64,000 nt of DNA from Leifsonia sp. Leaf264 (GTDB lineage: Bacteria > Actinomycetota > Actinomycetes > Actinomycetales > Microbacteriaceae): assembly GCF_001422325.1 (NCBI RefSeq), contig NZ_LMMR01000005.1:434001-498000 (forward strand), read 5' to 3'. Positions within the stretch are counted from its first letter, which is position 1. Every line of letters starts with the position of its first letter. The translations under genes and the position numbers were made by a program. The notes beneath the pieces were generated by a model. It had not been told where the DNA came from. It worked only from the letters and a program-made list of their open reading frames with translations, and did not search any database. Below, one piece after another: positions 48,079 to 57,119 of this stretch.

Positions 48079-50763
48079 TCAGCGCACCGTGCGTGCAACC
48101 GACATCGTCGACGTCGACCCCTTCGCTGCGTACCCGTATTTGCTGGCTGTCACTCGGACGGTGATTCGCTTCGCGTAGTCGGAGGTGACTTGCTTGTAGG
48201 TGGACTTGGTCGCACCGGAGATGGCAGCACCTTCGCGGTACCACTGGTAGGTGTACTTGACGCTGGTTGTCGGTGTCCACTTGCCGGGCCGGCCGGTGAG
48301 GGTGGAGCCGACCTTGCGGGTTCCGGAGACTGTGGATGCGGATGTTCCGGCGAACGACTTCAGCGTGCCGACGGCTGCCGTAGCGGTGCTGGTCCGGGCC
48401 TTCGATGTGTACCCGGACTTGCCAGTGGTGATCCGGACCTGGATCTTCTTGCCCTTGTCGGCGGTGGTCAGCTTGTACGTCTGAGTGGTCGCCTTCGAGA
48501 TCGCCGCACCGTTCCGGTACCACTGGTACGCGTACGCGGTTGCCGCCGGCGCCCAGGTGGAGCTGGGGTTCGCCTTCAGCGTGCGGGTCACGAACGGCTC
48601 ACCGGAGATCGTCGGCAATGCCGAACCGGTGAACGTGCCGGCAGAGATCCTCACCATGGTGGACGACTTAGCGGTCGCCTTGTAGCCGGGTGCGGATGCC
48701 TTGACTTCGACGTAAACGGAGTGACCGTTGTCGGCTGACGTCAGAACGTACGTGTTGCTGGTCGCCTTGGAGATCGCGGCAAAGTCGCGGTACCACTGGT
48801 AGGTGATGACGGTGGGCTTCGGAGACGGGTTCCCGACAGTTGTGATGGAAAGCTTGGAGCCGACCTGCTTAGTGCCGGTGACCATCGGGGGCGCCGTCCA
48901 GGAGAGGCTTCGGTTCTCAATCACTTCGTAGTTGTCACTAGTGAAGCTGGTCGGGGTGTGACCTGCCGCGAAGGCGATTCCGACAACGGAGAGGTCGACG
49001 TACAGGTCGGTGCTCTTCACCTTGTAGGTAGACGCTGTCGCGCCAGCGATCGGGACACCGCCGAGGTACCACTGCCAGGCGATGCGGGTCGGCTTCGGGC
49101 TCCAGTCCGCGCCCGCCTGTGCGGTGACGGTCACCCCCGGGGTGACCGTTCCAACGATTGTGGGGAGCGCTGAACCTGAGACAGCGGGGAGGCTCTGACC
49201 GAAGGTGACGTCTACTGTGGCGGCCGGTCCGGTGAGCTCGTTGACAGTCAGGGAGAATCCGCCTGTGCGGGAGGTGAAAGTGCGTCCAGTGACCCAGACG
49301 AGGCGGGCGACAGTGGCACTGGTTCGGTCGGGAAGGACGACGGAGCCGCCATATGCGAGGCTGCCCTTCAGGATCCTGACACCAGACCCCATCCGGTCGA
49401 GGTTGTTGCCGTCGGTGATCTCGTCGGTGAAGAGGCTGTAGATGGATCCAGTGTCGCGACCTTGGGCGTTGCGGTACTCGACGTAGTAGTCCTCGCCGGA
49501 GATGGGGTCGACGATGTGGAGGCCGCGGATGCCTGACAGGTCAGATGCCGCCCCGATCGTGTACGTGTTCGTCGAGGGCTCATCTGTATTGCCGTAGAGC
49601 GTCGGTGCGTCGTCGGGGCTGATGACGCCGAGACGGTCTTTGCTGTTTAGGTTCAATGCCGGAGTCTGAGCGTTGGGGTGGCAGCTTTCGAAGTCGCAGT
49701 ACAGGTATCCCATGCCCATGACGTCGTAGATGTCGGCGTATTCGTCTTCGGTGCATCCGTTGTCGTAACCGTCACCGTCGTACGCTCCGTCGAAGTTGGG
49801 GTAGTCGCAGTCTTCGACGTTGCTGTGTTGCAGGGAGAAGTTGTGCCCGAGTTCGTGTTCGAGGGTCTGCTCGTCGTTGGGGTTTCCGAGCGCAGCCCAC
49901 AGGGTGCCGCCGGCGAAGCCGCTGCCGAGGGTGCCGTATCCGGCGGCGTTGCCGCAGGACTTGGGTGAGACGACGAGTAGGTGGTTCGGGTTGGATCCGT
50001 AGTAGTCATAGACGCTGTGCCCGAAGTGTTCGGCGACTTCGGACCAGAGCCGGTTGGTGTCGCCGCAGCCGTCGGTGGCGGTTGCGAAACGGTCGATTCT
50101 CTGGATGGTGATGGCTGGGACTGCGCCTGCGGACTGCTCGGACCAGAAATCTGATGCGATGCCTACGAGGTTGGTGAGGTACTCATCGGTGACGTTGGCT
50201 GTTTTCCCGTTCGCGGTGATGACGGCTACGTCGAGCGTGTGCTGACCTTCGACCGGTTCCGTCTGTGCGGCGGTGATGGTGCCGGTGGCGACTACGAGGG
50301 GTTCACCGGCTGCTTGTGCGGCGGCGGTGATCTTCTGTCCGGCGTCCGATGAGGCTGTGATGCTCCCGGTCGCGGTGACGTTGGCGGCGTCGAGCACGGC
50401 GTCTGTCGGCGTGGCGGTGATGTTCACGTCGGCGCCGGATGTGCTGTCGGCGGGGATTGTGTCGCCTTCGATGGGAATGAAGGTTCCGTCGGGGGTGACG
50501 ACCTGATAGTCGGTCTCGCTTGCATCCGGCGGGGTGGTTCCGGTGATCTCAGGCTGGGTGACGACGAGCCGACCGGTGATCTGCAGGGCGGTATCGGCTT
50601 CCTCCGCCGAGGCTGGGGCGACCGCGGTAAAGGTGAGAGCTGCGATGGCGATGGCCGCCACGCTCCCACACAGGCTGCGCGCGACGTTGGACTGAGACCG
50701 CTTCGTTGTACCCACATCGCGTCGGCATGTGGCGAAATCTGAGTTCTTTGTGGCGTTCTGCAT
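48079..50763 (-). CDS. Secreted metzincin-like metalloprotease with Ig-like YQW repeats
   Basis: 894 aa from ATG 50763 (GGAAGAGGA 3 nt upstream); GTG 50715 is an alternative leaderless start that gives a normal 37-residue signal peptide. HELGHNFSLQH near residues 298-308 is a metzincin HExxHxxxxxH (Ser replaces the usual Gly), and DVMGMG about 50 residues on is the Met-turn. It resembles gametolysin-type (M11) proteases that cut extracellular proteins. About four Ig-like YQWY repeats follow, related to those of the 14366 protein. It lies inside the pilus locus on the opposite strand. Confidence 0.8.
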   Translation of the reverse strand: MQNATKNSDFATCRRDVGTTKRSQSNVARSLCGSVAAIAIAALTFTAVAPASAEEADTALQITGRLVVTQPEITGTTPPDASETDYQVVTPDGTFIPIEGDTIPADSTSGADVNITATPTDAVLDAANVTATGSITASSDAGQKITAAAQAAGEPLVVATGTITAAQTEPVEGQHTLDVAVITANGKTANVTDEYLTNLVGIASDFWSEQSAGAVPAITIQRIDRFATATDGCGDTNRLWSEVAEHFGHSVYDYYGSNPNHLLVVSPKSCGNAAGYGTLGSGFAGGTLWAALGNPNDEQTLEHELGHNFSLQHSNVEDCDYPNFDGAYDGDGYDNGCTEDEYADIYDVMGMGYLYCDFESCHPNAQTPALNLNSKDRLGVISPDDAPTLYGNTDEPSTNTYTIGAASDLSGIRGLHIVDPISGEDYYVEYRNAQGRDTGSIYSLFTDEITDGNNLDRMGSGVRILKGSLAYGGSVVLPDRTSATVARLVWVTGRTFTSRTGGFSLTVNELTGPAATVDVTFGQSLPAVSGSALPTIVGTVTPGVTVTAQAGADWSPKPTRIAWQWYLGGVPIAGATASTYKVKSTDLYVDLSVVGIAFAAGHTPTSFTSDNYEVIENRSLSWTAPPMVTGTKQVGSKLSITTVGNPSPKPTVITYQWYRDFAAISKATSNTYVLTSADNGHSVYVEVKASAPGYKATAKSSTMVRISAGTFTGSALPTISGEPFVTRTLKANPSSTWAPAATAYAYQWYRNGAAISKATTQTYKLTTADKGKKIQVRITTGKSGYTSKARTSTATAAVGTLKSFAGTSASTVSGTRKVGSTLTGRPGKWTPTTSVKYTYQWYREGAAISGATKSTYKQVTSDYAKRITVRVTASKYGYAAKGSTSTMSVARTVR
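50722..50732 (-). promoter_or_regulatory. Class A box (CCACATGCCGA), second promoter of the metalloprotease
   Basis: Lies inside the first 14 codons of the long version; 20 nt to the end of GTG 50715-50713. Confidence 0.5.
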
Positions 50764-50791
50764 GGTCCTCTTCCGGGTCTTTCCTTCGCCA

Positions 50792-50804
50792 CTTACATGT
50801 GCGG
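50792..50804 (-). promoter_or_regulatory. Class A' box (CCGCACATGTAAG)
   Basis: First promoter of the metalloprotease gene, with a ribosome site and ATG at 50763. Confidence 0.5.
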
Positions 50805-50937
50805 CACCACGACGTTATGTGCCTACTCCGACATCGGCTGCACCGGACACCCCTAGGTCACAGATGATGCCCCGAACTGGTGACGGGTACGACTGTCCGC
50901 CGATTTGCGGCACCTGAGGCTCGGACGCCCGCTTTTG

Positions 50938-50948
50938 CCACATGTCTG
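50938..50948 (+). promoter_or_regulatory. Class A box (CCACATGTCTG)
   Basis: Preceded by TTTTG. About 52 nt of leader, then AGGAGA and ATG 51007 of the major pilin. Confidence 0.6.
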
Positions 50949-51006
50949 TTCTTGTGACCCCGCCAGGTACGCCCGGCGATCAACCCAACCAACAGGAGAA
51001 AGCAAA

Positions 51007-51594
51007 ATGACAGATTCCCTCAAGGTGATCGACCGACCCGGCACCGGGCGTTTCCTCACCAACATCGCAGCCCGAAAGACCGTCCTCAGCAAGAAGGACG
51101 GCATCGAGGTCTCGATCCCCAACATCATCGTCGCCGTCACGATCTCGCTCGCGATCATCGCGTCCGTCATCCTCGGCGTCATCGTCCTCGTGCCCTGGGC
51201 ACAGCAGGGCGCAGCAACCAGCGACCTGTCCACGGTCCAGACCGCCGAGCAGCTGTACGCATCGAAGGCCGGAGCGGGCGCATACGGCGATGGTGCCACG
51301 CTGGTCAGCGCGAAGTCGATCCTCGATTCGAAGAAGCCGATCGTGATCCGCCAGGGCACCGACACCACCACCGTCGTGGGGGTCTCGACGCCCGTTTGGT
51401 GTGCAGGCATCAAGTCCGCAGACGGCAAGTACTTCTGGGCAACCAGCGCCTCATCTGACGTCACCGACGGAAAGACAGCGGTCGCTCCGACCATCGTCGG
51501 CGTGACCTGCCCGGCGAAGACCGCCCTCGACAAGAAGGCTGACCCCGCCACACCTGCTGCACAGCAGATGGTGTCCTACGCCACGATCGACTAG
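51007..51594 (+). CDS. Type IV pilin (likely major)
   Basis: 195 aa. A basic leader ends in SKKDG (Gly32), then a hydrophobic helix of about 28 residues (IEVSIPNIIVAVTIS and on), the standard pilin layout for cleavage by the A24 peptidase. The globular head has two Cys (VWCAGIKSADG, GVTCPAKT) for a disulfide. It has the best ribosome site of the pilin set and is followed by a strong hairpin, both typical of a major pilin made in excess. The acidic residue lies at +2 rather than +5. Confidence 0.75.
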   Translation: MTDSLKVIDRPGTGRFLTNIAARKTVLSKKDGIEVSIPNIIVAVTISLAIIASVILGVIVLVPWAQQGAATSDLSTVQTAEQLYASKAGAGAYGDGATLVSAKSILDSKKPIVIRQGTDTTTVVGVSTPVWCAGIKSADGKYFWATSASSDVTDGKTAVAPTIVGVTCPAKTALDKKADPATPAAQQMVSYATID

Positions 51595-51605
51595 CGATCC
51601 GCTCC

Positions 51606-51643
51606 ATCGCCGGGGCCACTGAGAGATCAGTGGCCCCGGCGAT
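51606..51643 (+). terminator. 17-bp perfect hairpin between pilin genes (partial terminator)
   Basis: ATCGCCGGGGCCACTGA pairs with TCAGTGGCCCCGGCGAT around GAGA; CTTCTTC follows. It could stop most transcripts after the major pilin and let some read into the minor pilin genes. Confidence 0.75.
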
Positions 51644-51665
51644 CTTCTTCACGAAGGACGAACCC

Positions 51666-52466
51666 ATGCTGAGCAAACTCCGCACACGCCTCAGTCTTGC
51701 GACCGACCGACGTCTCACCGCGATCGCCGACACCCGGGGGTCGTCCATCACCGACGCCGTGGGCGCCACCATCATCGCTGTCATCGTCATGGGTGTGGTC
51801 GCGACCATGGCAGTCAGTTCCATGACGGCCATCACCCAGTTCACCAGTGACTCGGAGCGCATTCAGGACCTCACCGCCTTGACCAGCAACCCGGGATCCG
51901 TCCCGGCGTGGGAGACGGCCATCACGACGGAGATCACCGAGCCTCGGACGTTGCCGTCCGGCACCAAACTTGACGCCCGCCTCTGGGCGGATAAGTTCGC
52001 CGGAGGCATCCGGTACACAGCCGCCCTTCCGAAATCTGGCTACACGGGCACAGCCTGCACGACCCGCACCGCCGTCCCGGCGACGTGCCTCTACTCTTCG
52101 AACTTCGTGGCGACCGACACGAGCCGGCTCCCACTTCGCAGCGCCCTGTCGTCGCACGTGGACTGGAGCGACCCGGTTCCCGCCCGCACCACCATCGCCA
52201 CCTCCGCGACACCGTCCGGAACCGCGGGAGCTGGCACGCCCCTTTCCCTGTGGCGGTACTACATCGACGCCAGCGCAGTCGGGTCAGCTGGGCAGATCCA
52301 GATCGTCCAGAACCGGATCGTGATCGCCACCATCCCAGTTACTACAACCCCGACCAGCTACTTCGGCACCCTCGTCCTCCGTCCCGGTTATCCCGCGACC
52401 ATCGTCAGCTACGACCGAGACATGGACATCAACGACGTCCTCATCTACAAGGCAGGCACCCTGTGA
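51666..52466 (+). CDS. Minor type IV pilin
   Basis: 266 aa from ATG 51666 (GAAGGA upstream). The leader ends DTRG (Gly25), then SSITDAVGATIIAVIVMG with an Asp at +5, standing in for the usual Glu. The head contains two Cys (GTACTTRT, ATCLYS) and is beta-rich. Its stop overlaps the GTG of the next pilin. No box lies ahead of it, so it should be read from the major pilin promoter past the hairpin. Confidence 0.7.
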   Translation: MLSKLRTRLSLATDRRLTAIADTRGSSITDAVGATIIAVIVMGVVATMAVSSMTAITQFTSDSERIQDLTALTSNPGSVPAWETAITTEITEPRTLPSGTKLDARLWADKFAGGIRYTAALPKSGYTGTACTTRTAVPATCLYSSNFVATDTSRLPLRSALSSHVDWSDPVPARTTIATSATPSGTAGAGTPLSLWRYYIDASAVGSAGQIQIVQNRIVIATIPVTTTPTSYFGTLVLRPGYPATIVSYDRDMDINDVLIYKAGTL

Positions 52467-54082
52467 TCACCAGATTCAACGTCCTCAGATCAAGACGCGG
52501 CTTCGCTGAGGCTTTCGGCCTCGCTGCAATCATGCTCATCCTCATGGTCGGTGTCGGAGCAGCAGTCGTCGCCTTCGCATTCCAGTCCCGCACTGCAGCC
52601 GACACCATGATGCTTACCAGCGCTGTGGTCTCTCGTGCGAACGTCTATGCAGGCGAGTTGACCGAAACCGCGGCCGGAGGATTGGCTGCCGGCCCGAAAG
52701 CCCCCGAGCCGTACTCCGGCGTCACAACCACGATCGACTCTGTCGCCGACGTTGACTCTGCTACCAAAAGGTTGACGATCACCGCCAGGTTCACCAACGG
52801 CACAGACGTCAAACGCGTAATCGACATCCACAGGAACGATGTCACTCACATCGCCAGCGTCGACCCGGACACCGGCAAGTACACCTGGACGAAAGCCACG
52901 AACACGGCCGACACAACGGTGTTCTCGGTCTGGAGTGCCGCCACCGATTCAGTCCGGAAGCTCACCGCCGCAGAAAGCGTCGGCCTGTCGAACGCGCGGA
53001 CAAAGTGGCTTGTCCTCCAGCCTCGCGGCGGGATCGACTCCGACGGGCACCTATGGATGTGGGGCTCCAACACTTACGGCCAACTTGGTGACAATTCGAC
53101 AGTGAACAGCGCGACGCCGAAGCAGATCGGAACGAGGACATACTCGGACCTGATCACGCTCGCGAAAACCACATTCGCCATCGACACCTCCGGCAACCTG
53201 TGGGCTTGGGGGTTCGACGGAACCACCAACCTGATCTACAACGCAGACGTCAGCACCAACGAACTCGAGCCCGTCAAGATCATCTCTTCCGTGTGGATCG
53301 ACATCGCATCCGACGGGGACCGTGTCTTCGCCGTGAACAGCTCCCACAACGTGTACGGCTGGGGCAGCACGGCCAATGGCGGGCTCGGCGGCGCCACAGG
53401 AGCGTCGGCCACCACACCTGGCAAGCTCCCGATCTCCGGGATCATGCAGGTGGCGGCCTCCGGAAACGCAGGCTGGGCATTGGCCGACGACGGCGACCTG
53501 TTCGGCTGGGGCACCGGCATCATCGGCGATGGAACGGACGCAGTCAACGCACCTCCCACTCAGATCAAGGCCGGCACCAAGTTCACGATGGTGACCGCAT
53601 CGAACGAATCCGGTGCGTCAGACGGAGCCGCGGCGATCGACCGGGCGGGCAAGGTCTGGTCTTGGGGAACCAACACCGACGGACGCCTCGGCGACGGGAC
53701 CACCACAACACGCAAGAGCCCGGTCGCAACGTCATCCGGAACGTTCATCTCGGTATTCATGGTGCGCGACACCACCTACGGCATCGCTCCAACCGGAGCA
53801 CTGTACGCCTGGGGATCCGACGAGTACCGGTATGGAGGAGCATTCGATTCCGGCTCGAAGGTTCCGGTGAACATCATGGTTGGCCAGAAGTTCTCCTACA
53901 TCGCTCCCGCCTCCGTCAATGGCTCTACCGCGAACGCCGTAGCCGCCATCGACGACCAAGGCGACGCTTGGAAGCTGAACCCCGGAGGCACCGGTCTGTG
54001 GAGTGTTTCGCCCACGCCGGTCGGCACAACGAAGGCGTTCAGGATGCCCGTCCCGTCAGGATTCGTCACCTCGGACTGGTAG
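52463..54082 (+). CDS. Pilin-anchored RCC1 beta-propeller protein
   Basis: 539 aa from GTG 52463. RSRRG (Gly13) then FAEAFGLAAIML is a prepilin-type N-terminus with Phe at +1. Behind the stalk, residues about 195-510 hold repeated units such as LWMWGSNTYGQLGDNSTVNS, LWAWGFDG, VYGWGSTANGGLGG, LFGWGTGIIGDG, VWSWGTNTDGRLGDGT and LYAWGSDE: RCC1-type blades, about six to seven, enough to close a propeller. I infer a tip adhesin displayed by the pilus. Confidence 0.8.
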   Translation: MITRFNVLRSRRGFAEAFGLAAIMLILMVGVGAAVVAFAFQSRTAADTMMLTSAVVSRANVYAGELTETAAGGLAAGPKAPEPYSGVTTTIDSVADVDSATKRLTITARFTNGTDVKRVIDIHRNDVTHIASVDPDTGKYTWTKATNTADTTVFSVWSAATDSVRKLTAAESVGLSNARTKWLVLQPRGGIDSDGHLWMWGSNTYGQLGDNSTVNSATPKQIGTRTYSDLITLAKTTFAIDTSGNLWAWGFDGTTNLIYNADVSTNELEPVKIISSVWIDIASDGDRVFAVNSSHNVYGWGSTANGGLGGATGASATTPGKLPISGIMQVAASGNAGWALADDGDLFGWGTGIIGDGTDAVNAPPTQIKAGTKFTMVTASNESGASDGAAAIDRAGKVWSWGTNTDGRLGDGTTTTRKSPVATSSGTFISVFMVRDTTYGIAPTGALYAWGSDEYRYGGAFDSGSKVPVNIMVGQKFSYIAPASVNGSTANAVAAIDDQGDAWKLNPGGTGLWSVSPTPVGTTKAFRMPVPSGFVTSDW

Positions 54083-54140
54083 CCGTTACCGCCGTGTTGC
54101 GCCTCTGGGAGAAGCGCCCGCAGCGGCTGGCCAGCTTTCG

Positions 54141-54151
54141 CCACATGTCTG
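54141..54151 (+). promoter_or_regulatory. Class A box (CCACATGTCTG)
   Basis: Preceded by TTTCG. With the class B box at 54175 it gives tandem boxes before the third minor pilin. Confidence 0.5.
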
Positions 54152-54174
54152 TCGTTCAGAAGTAGCCGCGACGG

Positions 54175-54185
54175 CCGCACACCTA
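54175..54185 (+). promoter_or_regulatory. Class B box (CCGCACACCTA)
   Basis: 25 nt to the end of ATG 54197-54199, longer than usual; GGAGGTG at 54211 points to ATG 54227 instead. Confidence 0.5.
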
Positions 54186-54226
54186 CGGGACGTCGCATGA
54201 GAAAACCCACGGAGGTGTTCCACCAC

Positions 54227-56317
54227 ATGCAAACGTCACGATTCCTAACCCGCACCCGCGAGCTGATGTCTCAGCGCGCCGGAGTAGCAACTTCTGTGTC
54301 CGAGCTCATCGTCTCCATCACCGTGAAGACGGTCATCATCAGCGCCCTCGTCGGCATCGTCGGAGCCACCATTGGCTTCTCCGTCATGGCGCAGGAGAAC
54401 ACCCACCACAGTGTCAGCCAGCAGGCCGGCACCATCCGGTTCACCGAAGATGTGAAGTCCGCGGACATGGTCATCGGCAAGAGCATCGGTGGGAAAGCCC
54501 GCCAGGCCGCGCTGCTGACCAACGTCAGCGGGCCCAAGTGCAGGGTGAAGGTGTGGCGTGACGTCGATGCCGGCAACGGGAAGTCTGACCTGGTCGTCGA
54601 CAATTTCTCCCAGCCCGGCGCCTGCTCAGCCAGCACCCCTATTCCCGACACGGCCTCCGGACGTGCCATCATCCTCGACGATGTCGCCCCGAACGTCTTC
54701 AGTTACACCAGCGTCGCGAACCGGATCGTCACCTTCGATGACCTGTCTGTCGCAGCTCTCGGCGGAGACGCCAAGACGGGAAACGTGGTTCGACCGGTCA
54801 GCATCAGCCAGGAAGACTGGGACGACAAGCGACCTCAGACCGTGACGCTGAACGTGTCCTCGAACAACAAGGAACTGACCAAGTACACCAAGAACGCAAA
54901 GTTCGTCGGTCAGACGAAGTTCGTCAACTATGCCCAGGCGGCACCTAATCAGAAGTACGTTCCACCGGCCGGAACCCCGGGCCTCCCACCGGACCCCACA
55001 CCTGTTCAGATCCCCGCGATCACAGTCACCCGAACGTCAAGCACCTCCAGCACCGCGTACGGCGGACTCCGTGAAGGCATCGATTTCGCCTTCACCGGCG
55101 GTCAGTGCGCTGGCGGCATCAACAGCGTCGGAACAGTCAAGTGGACAGCAACATCACCCTCCACCGGTGTTGCTTCTAAGAGCGTCGCCATCGACGCGGT
55201 GCTCGGAGCTGCTGCCAGCACCGGAACAATCAACGGCGTCCCCAACGGAACCACCGGGACCGTAACCGTCAGCCTGACCTGCGGCACCAACAAGGACGTA
55301 ACCAAGGCATCGACAACCTACGTTCAGACGCTCCCGGCTACCGTCCTCACCGTTAAGGCTGGCGCCACCCCGGAGAAGCATGTCCTGACCTGGACGGATG
55401 TCTCCTCGCTGGTCGCGACGTATGACCTGGTCTGGTCGTCCGACAACGGGCTCATCGCTTCAGGGACGCCGCTGGTCAGCGACATCACCGCGCAGACGTA
55501 CACGACGTCACAGCCGTCCGGGACCACCTACGGCGCAACGACGAACTACCGTGTGGTCCCCACCGTCAACGGTCGAGGTGCCGGCAGCGACACAGCGTCG
55601 ATCTCAAACGCTTGGCCTGCCACCCCGACACCGGGCACCTTCAAGTGGACTGTCGTCAGCGGAACCAAGGGAAGCGCTGACTGGGCGTACGCGACGTCCT
55701 GCCCGGCCGGCACCACCCTGTACAACAAGATGTACAAGAGCCTGCACTGGCCTTCCAAGTCGTACGACGCCACCTCTGGCGTGTGGGACGACACCGGATG
55801 GGTGACCACAACCGCACGTGCCAACTACACGCCGACCGGCCAGTACCAGGACTACCCGTTCCGCTACTCCGTCCAGGCGATGTGCAAGTCGGCCTCCACC
55901 GGGAACACGTCCGCAGTCAAGACGGTTCAGTCGCCCCAGTTCGACGCCGGCTACCTGCAGCCGGCAGCTCCCACATGGGCTGGCCCTGCGACCATGAAGC
56001 AGACGTGCCGCAACTACTACATCAACTGGCCCTCCGGGTGCAGCCCGAAGGTCGACGGGATCATCCTGAAGTACACCACCTACTGCCCGGCAGGTTCCGA
56101 CCTGTACGACACCTACGCTCTGTCGATCAAGCCCAGCGGCGAGAACACCGGCATGGTCCAGTTCAACAACGGTGACGGCTGGGAGTGGCAGAAGGGGTAC
56201 GCGAAGGCGGACCGAATGGCCGAGTACCGCGACGCGAAGTACATGTGCACCAGCCCGTGGAACCACTCAGCGTGGTCGAAAACCACCACCCACTTCATCG
56301 AGGTGATTGACCCGTGA
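54227..56317 (+). CDS. Large minor pilin with fibronectin-like segment
   Basis: 696 aa from ATG 54227 (GGAGGTG 9 nt upstream); ATG 54197 in the same frame is the alternative. After the basic leader comes VATSVSELIVSITVKTVIIS; cleavage after Ala21 would put Glu at +5, cleavage after Gly19 at +7. A long beta-rich exterior follows, with a fibronectin III-like segment (HVLTWTDVSSLVATYDLVW, about 395-475) and many Cys and Trp. Very large for a pilin, so probably a second tip or shaft adhesin. Its stop overlaps the next GTG. Confidence 0.7.
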   Translation: MQTSRFLTRTRELMSQRAGVATSVSELIVSITVKTVIISALVGIVGATIGFSVMAQENTHHSVSQQAGTIRFTEDVKSADMVIGKSIGGKARQAALLTNVSGPKCRVKVWRDVDAGNGKSDLVVDNFSQPGACSASTPIPDTASGRAIILDDVAPNVFSYTSVANRIVTFDDLSVAALGGDAKTGNVVRPVSISQEDWDDKRPQTVTLNVSSNNKELTKYTKNAKFVGQTKFVNYAQAAPNQKYVPPAGTPGLPPDPTPVQIPAITVTRTSSTSSTAYGGLREGIDFAFTGGQCAGGINSVGTVKWTATSPSTGVASKSVAIDAVLGAAASTGTINGVPNGTTGTVTVSLTCGTNKDVTKASTTYVQTLPATVLTVKAGATPEKHVLTWTDVSSLVATYDLVWSSDNGLIASGTPLVSDITAQTYTTSQPSGTTYGATTNYRVVPTVNGRGAGSDTASISNAWPATPTPGTFKWTVVSGTKGSADWAYATSCPAGTTLYNKMYKSLHWPSKSYDATSGVWDDTGWVTTTARANYTPTGQYQDYPFRYSVQAMCKSASTGNTSAVKTVQSPQFDAGYLQPAAPTWAGPATMKQTCRNYYINWPSGCSPKVDGIILKYTTYCPAGSDLYDTYALSIKPSGENTGMVQFNNGDGWEWQKGYAKADRMAEYRDAKYMCTSPWNHSAWSKTTTHFIEVIDP

Positions 56318-57051
56318 CCGAACTGATGCCCAAGCATCAGCAACGCGCCACACGTCGGTTCCGTCGCAGCACTCTCGTGCTCGCCGCTCTGGCTGTGGCT
56401 GGCGTGGCGATCACCGGTGCGATCGCGGTCAACGCCGCCGCCCAGAGTGCCGCGGACGCGGCGTCTCAAGCGCTGACCGCTCAGGAGCAGAAACTCGCGG
56501 ACGCCAACAACTACGACGACTGGGTCCGCGGCGAAGACACCACCGACCCGGCGAACGAGCCTCCGATCAACCCGTACGTGAAGCCTGGCGAAGCAAACCA
56601 GAAGCGTTGGGTGGACGAACCGATCCCAGCTGCAGGGTTCGACGATGGCATCGGCATCGTCGATTCGACCTCGTACACCTTCACCAACTTCCAGGTCGCT
56701 GCGTCCGCAGTGTCAGGTGCTGATGTGAACTCCGTCACCGTCGAAGCTGACACCTGCCTGGCCGGCTGGGCCGCCAAGACCCTGCCTGAACGGAACCACA
56801 CCGCCTCGATCGGTGTTGAAGAGGTCTGCGGCCGGGATGCGATCGTCCTGGTCGGCGGGTACTCGGTGACCAACAACGACCTGATGGCGCACGCCATTGA
56901 CGGTAAGGAGAAGGACGTACTCGCGCCGGTCCTGAAATCAGACACCCGGTTCGCGTACGCGTCAGTGGCAACGACAGACGGGCGCGGCATCCTCATCGTC
57001 GCAGCCCCTGGAGCTGGCACCGGAGACCCGTCCGGCCTACCCGGACACTGA
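56314..57051 (+). CDS. Membrane-anchored extracellular protein of the pilus operon
   Basis: 245 aa from GTG 56314, overlapping the minor pilin stop. Basic N-terminus, one membrane segment near residues 21-45 with Ala/Val-rich sequence, then a helical stalk and a small domain with two Cys (ADTCLAGW, VEEVCGRD) likely bridged. It is not a pilin by motif (no G-F/I-x3-E). It could be an alignment (PilN/PilO-like) or an accessory protein; that is a guess. Confidence 0.65.
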   Translation: MTELMPKHQQRATRRFRRSTLVLAALAVAGVAITGAIAVNAAAQSAADAASQALTAQEQKLADANNYDDWVRGEDTTDPANEPPINPYVKPGEANQKRWVDEPIPAAGFDDGIGIVDSTSYTFTNFQVAASAVSGADVNSVTVEADTCLAGWAAKTLPERNHTASIGVEEVCGRDAIVLVGGYSVTNNDLMAHAIDGKEKDVLAPVLKSDTRFAYASVATTDGRGILIVAAPGAGTGDPSGLPGH

Positions 57052-57063
57052 GCTCCGCATCCG

Positions 57064-57074
57064 CCACATGCCTT
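57064..57074 (+). promoter_or_regulatory. Class A box (CCACATGCCTT)
   Basis: 56 nt before TTG 57120, which is preceded by GAAAGG. Confidence 0.55.
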
Positions 57075-57119
57075 GAAGGTGTCCGCGTTCGCGCGGGCCG
57101 ACCCTGAAAGGCGCCACTG

